From positions 1 through 64,000 of the forward strand of contig JALORC010000009.1 in assembly GCA_025459175.1 (NCBI GenBank): a stretch of 64,000 bases of DNA, written 5' to 3'. This document shows positions 50,155 to 57,522 of this stretch, piece after piece. The notes under the pieces were generated by a model. It was not told the origin of the DNA, did no database searches, and saw only the letters and a program-made list of their open reading frames with translations. Source of the DNA: Planctomycetota bacterium. GTDB taxonomy: Bacteria; Planctomycetota; UBA1135; UBA2386. The translations under genes were made by a program, and so were the position numbers. How positions within the stretch are numbered: position 1 is the first letter of the stretch; each line of letters starts with the position of its first letter.

Positions 50155-51177
50155 TCACTCGACCACGAACGTGTGCTCGGCGACCAATCGTCGGGCGTCG
50201 CGCGCGATCGGCACGATCACCGTCTCCGCGTCGCGTTCGGCCCATTGCCGTCGTTCGTCGGACAGCAGCGGATCGCCTTCGAACCAGAGGGTCCGGAACC
50301 GCGGCTTGTCGTCGACGCCGACCGAGAAGTGGATGTGCGCGGGCTCTTGGCGACTCGGGTACGGGCCGGGGCGGATGGTGTCGAACCGCACGCGCCCGTC
50401 GTCATCGGTCCACGCCAGCGTCGACAGCCGCGGCGTCATGCGGTTCCAACCGGCGGGGTTGTAGTGCCCGTTCGCATCGGTCTGCATCGCCGAGACCTTG
50501 GCGCGCACCAGCGGCTTGCCGTCGCCGTCGACGACGCAGAACACGATCTGCATGCGTTCGCCGGGTTCGAACGCCGGCGCGATCTGCGCATCGGCCGCGG
50601 CGTGGGGCAGCACGTGGCGCTCGCTGTCGGCAAGCGACTTCGCCACCTCGGCGACGCGATCGAGCGCGGGCTCGTCCCAGCGCCGGAACACGCGGCGATT
50701 GACGAGCGCGTAGACGCGCAGCGCCGGCCGATCGCGATCGGCGTGCCCGTACTGGCCCGACGTCGCCGCATCGCTCCAGCTCGGCACCTGCACGACGAAC
50801 GTCGCACCGAGCCCGGCGGCCTGCACCGCGGCGGCCGTCGCTTCGCGCACCGCGCCACCGCCGGCCGGCACCAGCACCAGGTAGCGCACCGGCCGCTCGT
50901 CAGCATCGGCGGCGGCCAGCGCACGTTCGAGCGCGAGGCCCTGCGCGAGCTGGTCCTCCTGCACCCAGATCTGCAGCTGCGGCACGTTGCCGTGCACGCA
51001 CAGCGGGCAGGCGGTCTTGCCGGCGTGCGGACCGGTGAGGTGTCGCGGCAGGAATGACGGCGCCGGTGCCGACGGCGGCAGCCCGCGATCGCCGGCGGGG
51101 CGCTCCGGGTCCTGCGCGGTGGCGGTGACGAGCAGGGCGAACGGCAACCACACGAGGCGAGCACGCGACCGGTCCAT
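50155..51177 (-). CDS. Secreted thioredoxin-like / intradiol-dioxygenase-like fusion protein
   Basis: 340 aa. The signal peptide is 'RLVWLPFALLVTATAQ'. The first half contains 'HAGKTACPLCVHGNVPQLQI', a CPxC-type redox motif (about residues 57-60), followed by 'YLVLVPAGGGAVREATAAAV', which fits a thioredoxin-like fold. The second half (about 205-340) is a transthyretin-like beta-sandwich of the intradiol dioxygenase family: 'MQIVFCVVDGDGKPLVRAKV', Tyr in 'ANGHYNPAGWN' and the metal-ligand HxH in 'PSRQEPAHIHFSV'. Those ligands suggest Fe(III) binding, but substrate ring cleavage is unproven. It is the third gene of a minus-strand run with def and ribF, 92 nt after ribF. Confidence 0.75.
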   Translation of the reverse strand: MDRSRARLVWLPFALLVTATAQDPERPAGDRGLPPSAPAPSFLPRHLTGPHAGKTACPLCVHGNVPQLQIWVQEDQLAQGLALERALAAADADERPVRYLVLVPAGGGAVREATAAAVQAAGLGATFVVQVPSWSDAATSGQYGHADRDRPALRVYALVNRRVFRRWDEPALDRVAEVAKSLADSERHVLPHAAADAQIAPAFEPGERMQIVFCVVDGDGKPLVRAKVSAMQTDANGHYNPAGWNRMTPRLSTLAWTDDDGRVRFDTIRPGPYPSRQEPAHIHFSVGVDDKPRFRTLWFEGDPLLSDERRQWAERDAETVIVPIARDARRLVAEHTFVVE

Positions 51178-51269
51178 GCCCGCACGACGTCGGTGGGGCA
51201 GGATTCGTTAGCGGCGGAGCGCGGTTCTTCGTCGTCGGCTTCGCGATGGCGCTGCGTGCCTGACCGCGA

Positions 51270-52238
51270 TCAGGCCCGCAGCGCTTCGCGCGCGGCCTGC
51301 GCATCGCGCGCGATCTGCGCCCGCAGCGCCTCGACCGACGCGAACTTCTGTTCCGGCCGCAGCAGCTGGCGGAACATCACCTCGAGTTCGCGGTCGTAGA
51401 GGTCGCCCTGGAAGTCGAGCAGGTGCACCTCGAGCTGCATCGCGTCGTTCGCGCCGCCGGTCGCGGTCGCGAACGTGGGCCGCACGCCGAGGTTGGCGAC
51501 CGCCGGATGGATCTGGCCGTCGACGATCGCCTCGACCGCGTAGACGCCAGCGGGCGGCAGCGCGCCGGACTGCAACCGCACGTTCGCGGTCGGGAAGCCG
51601 AGCTCGCGGCCGCGCGCCGATCCGTGCACGACGGTGCCGAGCGCACCCGGGAAGCGGCCGAGGAAGCGCCGCGCCAGCGCCAGGTCGCCGCGCGCGATCG
51701 CCTGCCGGATCGCCGTCGACGACACCGGCTGCCCGTCGACCTCGAACGGCGCGCCGGTGCGCACCTCGAAGCCGAATTCCTGACCGAGCTCGCGGAAGTG
51801 CTCGGGCGTGCCGGCGCGGTCCTTGCCGAGCGCCGAGTCGTAGCCGAGCAACAGTCCGCGCGCGTGCAGCCGTTCGACCAGGATGCGCTGCGCGAACTCA
51901 CGCGCGGTCATGTTCTGCAGCCGCGGTTCGAACTGCAGCAGCACCAGCCGCAGCACACCGGCCCGGCGCAGCAGGCGCAGCCGGTGCGGCACGCTGACCA
52001 GCAGCGGTGGCGCCTGCCCCAGCAGCACCTGATCGGGGTGGTTGGCGAACGTCACCACGGTCGGCATGCCCTGCAGCGCCGACGACATCTCGAGCAGCTG
52101 GTGCAGCAGCCGGTGGTGGCCGAGGTGCACCCCGTCGAACACCCCGACCGCGACCACCGACTGGCTCGGCGGCGCGTCGCCGTAGGTGGCACGCAGGTCG
52201 AGGGCCTGCAGGGCGTCGAGACCTTCGATCAGGCGCAT
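51270..52238 (-). CDS. ribF: Bifunctional riboflavin kinase / FAD synthetase RibF
   Basis: 322 aa, the normal family length. It converts riboflavin to FMN and FMN to FAD. The N-terminal FAD-synthetase nucleotidyltransferase has 'VAVGVFDGVHLGHHRLLHQL' (HxGH-like site) and 'VSSTAIRQAIARGDLALARR'. The C-terminal riboflavin kinase has 'VVHGSARGRELGFPTANVRL', 'GVYAVEAIVDGQIHPAVANL', the family GxxPT...(G/V)ANLGVRPT pattern and the base Glu in 'LEVHLLDFQGDLYDREL'. It follows def by 22 nt, so the two form an operon. Confidence 0.95.
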   Translation of the reverse strand: MRLIEGLDALQALDLRATYGDAPPSQSVVAVGVFDGVHLGHHRLLHQLLEMSSALQGMPTVVTFANHPDQVLLGQAPPLLVSVPHRLRLLRRAGVLRLVLLQFEPRLQNMTAREFAQRILVERLHARGLLLGYDSALGKDRAGTPEHFRELGQEFGFEVRTGAPFEVDGQPVSSTAIRQAIARGDLALARRFLGRFPGALGTVVHGSARGRELGFPTANVRLQSGALPPAGVYAVEAIVDGQIHPAVANLGVRPTFATATGGANDAMQLEVHLLDFQGDLYDRELEVMFRQLLRPEQKFASVEALRAQIARDAQAAREALRA

Positions 52239-52260
52239 GGCAGCGCAATGTAGGCGGGGG

Positions 52261-52773
52261 TCAGGCCCGGGCGCGATACTCGGCCTCGAGCTCCTGCAGC
52301 TTGGCCTTGGCGCGCAGCTTCTCGGTGGCGGTCAGCCGGTCGGTGAAGAACACGCCGTCGAGGTGGTCGAGTTCGTGCTGGATGATGCGCGCGAGCCAGC
52401 CGCTGGCGGCCAGCGTCTGCTCCTTGCCATCGAGGTCCTGGTAGGCGACCGTGATGTCGACCCAGCGTTCGACCTCGGCATGGATGCCGGGGAACGACAG
52501 GCAGCCCTCCTCGCCGAACTCCCGCCCCTTCTTGCGCAGCAGCCGGGGGTTGCAGAGGGTCAGTTCGCCCTTGCGGTCCTGCTTGCTGCCCTCGGGGTTG
52601 AGCACCAGCAGCTTCTGCTCGATGCCGACCTGGGGGGCGGCCAGGCCCACCCCGCCCTCCTCGTACATCGCTTCCATCATGCGCTCGGACAGCGCCCGCA
52701 GCTCGGCGTCGAAGCGGGTGATCGGCTGGCCGCCGCGGCGGAGGATCGGGTCGGGATAGATCAGGACTTGCAT
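52261..52773 (-). CDS. def: Peptide deformylase
   Basis: 170 aa. It removes the formyl group from the N-terminal Met of new proteins. All three metal-site motifs are present: 'GVGLAAPQVG', 'EEGCLSFPGI' (Cys ligand) and 'HELDHLDGVFF' (His ligands and catalytic Glu). Start 'MQVLIYPDPILRRGGQPI' fits the family. First gene of the def-ribF operon on the minus strand, divergent from the TPR gene with a 184-nt shared upstream region. Confidence 0.97.
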   Translation of the reverse strand: MQVLIYPDPILRRGGQPITRFDAELRALSERMMEAMYEEGGVGLAAPQVGIEQKLLVLNPEGSKQDRKGELTLCNPRLLRKKGREFGEEGCLSFPGIHAEVERWVDITVAYQDLDGKEQTLAASGWLARIIQHELDHLDGVFFTDRLTATEKLRAKAKLQELEAEYRARA

Positions 52774-52957
52774 GCGGGTGCGGGCGCGGGGAAGAAGGTC
52801 CGGTGCGGCTCGGTGCGTGGGTCGTGGTCCGCCGGGCGGCGGTGGCGCCCAAGTCGGAACACGGGCCGTTGCGGCGCCCGTCGGTGGCAGGTAGATTCTT
52901 CGCCCCTTTCGCCGGCGTCAAGATGTGCCCCCGAGCCGGCGCACGCAATCCTTCCTC

Positions 52958-54292
52958 ATGGTGGATCTCAGCAAGTACCTCGAGCAGGCCGCCGACGCTG
53001 CCAAGCGCCGCAACTTCGCCATGGCGGTGAAGATCTACGGCCAGGTGCTGCAGATCCAGCCGGACTTCGGCGAGGCCCGCGCCGGGCTGCGCAAGGTGCT
53101 GTTCCAGAAGGTCGCGCAGAAGCCGGCCTCGAAGCTCGGCGCGGTGCTGCTCGGCGGCGTGCATGTGCTGACCGGCAACCTGATGAAGCTGTGCGGCCAG
53201 CACGGCGCCGCGGCCAAAGCCTACGAGCGCTACCTGGTGCACGATCCGCTCGCCGAAGGCACCAACCTGAAGCTCGGTGCCGCGCTGCAGCGCGCCGGCC
53301 TCAACCGTTCGGCGCTCGCGGTCTACGCCGCCTACGCCGAACAGCAGCCGCGTTGCCTCGAGGCCTGCCGCGCCGCCGGCGCGCTCTACTACGGCCAGGG
53401 CAAGGTCAAGGAAGCGCTGGCGATGTACGAGCAGGCGCTCAAGATCGATCCGCGCGACCAGGATTCGCTGAAGGCGCGCAAGGACCTCGCCGCCGAGGGG
53501 GCGCTGCGCAGCTCGGGCATCGAGCAGGCGCAGAGTTCGCGCGAGCTGATCAAGGACAAGGAGCAGCAGCGCCAGCTCGAGCGGCAGGACCGCCTGCAGC
53601 TGTCGGCCGAGGAGATCGAGGCCGAGTTGACGCAGGTCGAGGAGAAGCTGCAGGCGCAGCCGCAGGACCAGAAGCTGCTGCGCCGCGGCGCGCGCCTGCG
53701 CGAGATGGCCAAGGATCTGCCCGGCGCCCTCGATCTGCTCGAGCAGCTGCAGCGGCTGCAGCCCGGCGATGGCGAGGTCGCCGAGCTGGTCGGCGACCTG
53801 CGCATCCGGCTGCAGCAGCAGATGGTGCAGAAGGCCGAGAAGGCCGGCGACCCGGCGGCCGCGACGCGCGCGCGCACGGCGCTGCAGCAGCTGCAGGTCG
53901 GCGAGGCGCGCCGCCGTGTCGAGCGCAACCCGACCGATCTGGGCGCGCGCTTCGAGCTCGGTTCCGGCCTGCTGTCGACCGGCGAGGTCGACGCGGCGAT
54001 CGCCGAGCTGCAGCAGGCGGTCAAGGACCCGCGCAAGAAAAACGAGGCGCTGTTCCTGCTCGGCCGCGCGTTCCAGCAGAAGAACCTGCCGGAGCTCGCG
54101 CTCGGCCAGTTCGACAAGGCGCTGCAGGCGGCCGGCACCGGGGTGCTGGCCAAGGAAGCGCTCTACGAGATGGGCGGCATCTGCCAGTCCCTCGGCAAGC
54201 GCGACGACGCGCTGCGCCACTACACCCGCATTCTCGAACAGGACATCGGCTTCCGCGATGTCGCCAAGAAGGTGGAGCAGCTGAAGGCGTGA
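52958..54292 (+). CDS. TPR-repeat protein
   Basis: 444 aa from ATG 52958 (MVDLSKYLEQAADAAKRR). The ATG at 52925 adds an unconvincing 11 residues. Repeats include 'FAMAVKIYGQVLQIQPDFGE', 'KVKEALAMYEQALKIDPRDQ', 'VDAAIAELQQAVKDPRKKNE' and 'LALGQFDKALQAAGTG', matching tetratricopeptide units. The middle (about 190-320) is a Gln/Arg/Lys-rich coiled coil. No signal peptide; cytoplasmic scaffold likely. It lies 73 nt upstream of rpsT on the same strand. Confidence 0.85.
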   Translation: MVDLSKYLEQAADAAKRRNFAMAVKIYGQVLQIQPDFGEARAGLRKVLFQKVAQKPASKLGAVLLGGVHVLTGNLMKLCGQHGAAAKAYERYLVHDPLAEGTNLKLGAALQRAGLNRSALAVYAAYAEQQPRCLEACRAAGALYYGQGKVKEALAMYEQALKIDPRDQDSLKARKDLAAEGALRSSGIEQAQSSRELIKDKEQQRQLERQDRLQLSAEEIEAELTQVEEKLQAQPQDQKLLRRGARLREMAKDLPGALDLLEQLQRLQPGDGEVAELVGDLRIRLQQQMVQKAEKAGDPAAATRARTALQQLQVGEARRRVERNPTDLGARFELGSGLLSTGEVDAAIAELQQAVKDPRKKNEALFLLGRAFQQKNLPELALGQFDKALQAAGTGVLAKEALYEMGGICQSLGKRDDALRHYTRILEQDIGFRDVAKKVEQLKA

Positions 54293-54365
54293 CCGCCACC
54301 AGCGACCTCTCCACGACCCGCCAGGATTCCCACTGACCGACTTCCCTGACCAATAGAACGCAGCG

Positions 54366-54629
54366 ATGGCTCACAGCAAGCAAGCACTCAAGCGCGCCCG
54401 CCAGGGCGAGAAGAACCGCGTCGCCAACAAGGCCAAGTTGACGCGCATGAAGACCGTCGTGAAGAGCCTGATGGCTCTGATCAAGGCCGGCGACAAGACC
54501 AAGGCCAAGGCGATGCTGATCGTGGTCCACAAGACCATCGACAAGGCGGCCCAGGGCCACGTCATCCACAAGAACAACGCGGCGCGCCACAAGGGCCAGA
54601 TGACTCGCGCCGTCAACGCGATGAAGTGA
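54366..54629 (+). CDS. rpsT: Ribosomal protein S20
   Basis: 87 aa, typical length. Highly basic and helical, opening with 'MAHSKQALKRARQGEKNRVA' and ending with 'NAARHKGQMTRAVNAMK'. Binds 16S rRNA in the 30S subunit. The 73-nt gap after the TPR gene may hold its own promoter. 18 nt separates its stop from the convergent flagellin stop. Confidence 0.97.
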   Translation: MAHSKQALKRARQGEKNRVANKAKLTRMKTVVKSLMALIKAGDKTKAKAMLIVVHKTIDKAAQGHVIHKNNAARHKGQMTRAVNAMK

Positions 54630-54647
54630 CCGGGCGCGCGGACGGGA

Positions 54648-55478
54648 TCAGCTCTGCAGCAGCTGCAACGCGGCCTGCGGCTGCGTGTTCGCCTGCGCCA
54701 GGATGCTGATCGCCGCCTGCTGCAGGATCGAGTTGCGCGTCAGCGCCGAGGTCTCGGCGGCGACGTCGACGTCGCGGATGCGCGACTCGGCGGCGCTGAG
54801 GTTCTCGGACTGGATCTGCAGGTTGGCGATGGTGGTCGTCAACCGGTTCTGGGCCGCACCGAACTGGCCGCGCACGCGGCTGACCAGGTTGATCGCGGTG
54901 TCGAGCCGGTCGATCGCGACCGACGGCTGGCCGGTCGCACCGATGTCGAGCGACGACAGGCCCAGCGTGGACGCCAGCGTGTCGGATGTGCTCAGCTGGA
55001 TCGTGTCGATGCCGGCGGTGATGCCGGTGCCGACCTGGAACGTGATCGTCGAGCCGGTGCCGTCGAGCAGTCGCACGCCGTTGAACGTCGTCGACTGCGC
55101 GATGCGGTTGATCTCGTTGATCAGGTCGTCGAACTCCTGGTCCAGCGTGGTGCGGTCCGCGGGGCTGACCGTGCCGTTCGCCGCCTGGATCGACAGCTCG
55201 CGCATGCGGATCAGGATCGAGCTGACTTCGTTCAGCGCACCTTCCCCGGTCTGCGTCAGCGAGATGCCGTCCTGGGCGTTCCGGATCGCCTGGTTGGTCG
55301 ATCGGATCTGGGCCCGGAACCGCTCGGAGATCGCCAGGCCGGCGGCATCGTCCGACGCGGTCGAGATGCGCAGGCCGGTCGACAACCGGCGGTAGTTCGC
55401 CTGCAAACGCTCGGTGGTCGTCGACAGCGACCGCTGCGCGTTCAGAGATGCGATGTTCGAATTGACCCGCAGGCCCAT
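54648..55478 (-). CDS. Flagellin
   Basis: 276 aa from ATG 55478, decided by the strong GAGGAGG seven bases upstream. The start 'MGLRVNSNIASLNAQRSLST' and the C-terminal 'SILAQANTQPQAALQLLQS' are the conserved flagellin D0/D1 ends, with 'GLRISTASDDAAGLAISERF' and 'VDVAAETSALTRNSILQQAA'. The variable middle is short, so the D2/D3 outer domains are essentially absent; such short flagellins occur in several phyla. No other flagellar gene is in view. Confidence 0.96.
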   Translation of the reverse strand: MGLRVNSNIASLNAQRSLSTTTERLQANYRRLSTGLRISTASDDAAGLAISERFRAQIRSTNQAIRNAQDGISLTQTGEGALNEVSSILIRMRELSIQAANGTVSPADRTTLDQEFDDLINEINRIAQSTTFNGVRLLDGTGSTITFQVGTGITAGIDTIQLSTSDTLASTLGLSSLDIGATGQPSVAIDRLDTAINLVSRVRGQFGAAQNRLTTTIANLQIQSENLSAAESRIRDVDVAAETSALTRNSILQQAAISILAQANTQPQAALQLLQS

Positions 55479-55506
55479 TGGTCCTCCTCGATCCTTTGCC
55501 GTGACG

Positions 55507-55524
55507 GCCGGACCTGGATCCGGC
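55507..55524 (-). promoter_or_regulatory. Hairpin in flagellin mRNA leader
   Basis: GCCGGA-CCTGGA-TCCGGC is a 6-bp perfect stem with a 6-nt loop, 29 nt upstream of the flagellin start codon. It may affect translation or mRNA stability. Flagellin leaders often carry such structures. Confidence 0.3.
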
Positions 55525-55566
55525 ACCTTGTTGGGCTCTGCATCGGTCGTCGCTTGAGTCCTACTT

Positions 55567-55600
55567 CAGGAAATCCCGCGACTGGACCAGGAAACCCGCG
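55567..55600. promoter_or_regulatory. Direct repeats upstream of flagellin, 21-bp spacing
   Basis: CAGGAAATCCCGCG (55567-55580) and CAGGAAACCCGCG (55588-55600) are direct repeats with start points 21 bp apart, which is two helical turns. They are 90-120 nt upstream of the flagellin start. This is a plausible pair of activator sites. No -24/-12 or sigma-28 promoter was convincing near them. Confidence 0.4.
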
Positions 55601-55723
55601 GACCGGCGGTGGCATCGGCGGCGACCGCGGGCGCGGGAGATCCCTGGCTGTCGCGCCAGTCGACGCCGACGCCGACGCCGCTGGCGCCGGGTCCCGGTGC
55701 GGGACGCGGCGCCGGGCGCGCGC

Positions 55724-57235
55724 TCACCGCACGAGGCGGGTGTAGCGGAAGTTCGCCTGCAGGCAGAGCGCCAGGATCGCGGTGCTGTAGACGCGGCCAC
55801 CGTCGTCACCCCATGCGCAGGCGGGGTCCCACGAGCCGAGCAGATTGGGGCGCGCCGCATCGAGGTGCTGGTTCTTCAGCAGGGCCGGCTCGAGCCGCTT
55901 CTGCCACGCGGTCCACTGCGCGCCGCCGACCTGGTAGAGCGCGTAGGTCGCGTAGTACCAGTAGTAGTGATCGATGCTGCCGGCGGCCGCGTCCCAGCTC
56001 GGCGGCTGCTGCAGCAGCAGCTTCGCGGCCGCCGCCATGACCGGCTTCTCCTTCGGGTTCTGGCCGAGGAAGTAGCGGCAGAACAAGCCGACCGCGGTCA
56101 TCGCCGCGCCGCGGTCGACCGGGAAGCGGGTGGCGTGGTCGCCCGGCTTGCGCGCGCTCGGCTCGCCGGCCTTGGTGTAGCCGTGCATGCCACTCGGATC
56201 CGAGACGGTGTCGAGCCAGTTGGCCGCCAGCTGCAGCGCGCCCGTGTTGACCTGCAGGCCGAAGTGGCGGCCGGCCTCGTAGGCCATCACGCACCAGCCG
56301 GTCACCGAGGTGTCGTTGTCGCCGTCGCGCGGCTGGTAGCGCCACACGCCGTACGGGTTGCGGTGTTGCTCGAGGTAGTCGAGGCCGCGCTGCGCCGCCG
56401 GTCGCAGCAGCTGGTAGTTGGACAGACCGAACGCCTCGCACATCGCGTAGGCGGCGATCGCGTGGTCGTAGACGAAGTCGTGCGAAGCCGCGGTGCCGAA
56501 CAGGCCGTTGTCCTGTTGCTGGCTGCGCAGCCAGGTCACGCCGCGGCGGATCACTTCGCGATAGGGGCCGCTGCGCAGCGTGCTGCCGTCGCCGAGGAAC
56601 GCCAGCAGCGCGAGCCCGGTAAGGCCGACGTCGTGCACGGCGTTGCCAGGGCCGGTGCAGGCAGGGCTGGCCGGGTCGTCGTGCTTCATGAAGCCGTCGG
56701 CGTCCCACTTGCCGTCGTCGTCCTGGTGGTCGCGCAGCCAGCGCAGCGCCAGCTCGATGCTGCGTTCGGTGGGGGGGCTGCCGCGCCGGCCACCGCCGCC
56801 GCGCCGACCGTAGGGGCCGCCGGCGTTGCCGCCGAGGCCGACGGCGATGTTGGTGCCCAACGAAGGGAACGCCGACAGGGTGCTCGGCTGCTCGTGGTCC
56901 GAGCTGTCGGCGGTGGGTTCGCTCGGGTTCTCGACCTGGCTCGGCTCGAGCACGACCGGCTCGTCGTGGGTCGGCTCCGGCTCGGGGACCGGCGGCGGCA
57001 GTTCGACCGGCGGCGGGGCGGCCTGCGGCTCTTCCTGCAGCACGGCGACCGCGTTCTCCAGCTGGCGCCGGACCTCCGGTGGGATCAGCAGCCACAGCAA
57101 CAGGGCCACCGCGATGTGCAGCGCGGCGGAGACGACGAACCACGGCGCCTGCCGCAGGCGCTCGGCCAGCAGGTCCTGGAACGACATACAGGCGGCATGG
57201 GGCTGGGTACGGACCGGTAGCGCGGAGGGATGCAT
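55724..57235 (-). CDS. Membrane-anchored squalene-cyclase-like toroid protein, paralog A
   Basis: 503 aa. Start at ATG 57235 is decided by AAGGAG nine bases upstream and by the 'SALPV' match to the paralog ('NALPV' in 57523..59052). A single membrane helix ('PWFVVSAALHIAVALLLWLL') is followed by a Pro/Glu-rich linker (about 60-130) and a Gly-rich hinge. From about residue 155 to the end lie prenyltransferase/squalene-oxidase-type repeats: 'LALRWLRDHQDDDGKWDADG', 'GVTWLRSQQQDNGLFG', 'YLEQHRNPYGVWRYQ', 'AWGDDGGRVYSTAILALCLQ'. The cyclase Asp-rich catalytic motif DxDD is not seen, so this is likely an extracytoplasmic alpha/alpha-toroid binding protein, not a triterpene cyclase. Confidence 0.85.
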   Translation of the reverse strand: MHPSALPVRTQPHAACMSFQDLLAERLRQAPWFVVSAALHIAVALLLWLLIPPEVRRQLENAVAVLQEEPQAAPPPVELPPPVPEPEPTHDEPVVLEPSQVENPSEPTADSSDHEQPSTLSAFPSLGTNIAVGLGGNAGGPYGRRGGGGRRGSPPTERSIELALRWLRDHQDDDGKWDADGFMKHDDPASPACTGPGNAVHDVGLTGLALLAFLGDGSTLRSGPYREVIRRGVTWLRSQQQDNGLFGTAASHDFVYDHAIAAYAMCEAFGLSNYQLLRPAAQRGLDYLEQHRNPYGVWRYQPRDGDNDTSVTGWCVMAYEAGRHFGLQVNTGALQLAANWLDTVSDPSGMHGYTKAGEPSARKPGDHATRFPVDRGAAMTAVGLFCRYFLGQNPKEKPVMAAAAKLLLQQPPSWDAAAGSIDHYYWYYATYALYQVGGAQWTAWQKRLEPALLKNQHLDAARPNLLGSWDPACAWGDDGGRVYSTAILALCLQANFRYTRLVR

Positions 57236-57439
57236 GGGAGCTCCTTCATTGAGCGGGCCGGCGGGCCCGGGACGTGGTCGGCGCGCGAGAGGTGCACGCC
57301 GCTGTCATGGCAACGCCGCTGTCGTCGCCACGGATCACTGCTCGTGACGAAACTGCAATCTGCGGCCACGTGGCCCGGTTCGTCGCGCGCGCCATCGCGG
57401 CGAACGAGCGCGGCACATGCAGCGCCGCCGAAACGCAAC

Positions 57440-57473
57440 GCGGCCCGCATCCCCTCGCGAGGATGCGGGCCGC
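57440..57473 (-). terminator. 13-bp perfect hairpin downstream of paralog B
   Basis: GCGGCCCGCATCC and GGATGCGGGCCGC around CCTCGCGA form a very stable stem about 50-80 nt beyond the stop of the minus-strand gene at 57523. The minus-strand sequence after the stem is GTTGCGTTT, a weak U-rich tail. Probable transcription terminator. Confidence 0.55.
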
Positions 57474-57500
57474 GTCATGGCGAGTCCCGGCGATCGCCGA

Positions 57501-57519
57501 GGCTCGCCTCCGGCGAGCC
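57501..57519. repeat. REP-like palindrome, variant copy 3
   Basis: GGCTCGCC-TCC-GGCGAGCC, an 8-bp perfect stem. It shares the TCGCC/GGCGA core and the flanking GCCGGCTCAGC with the repeats at 32952 and 33065. It lies 4 nt past the stop of paralog B. Confidence 0.45.
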
Positions 57520-57522
57520 GGC

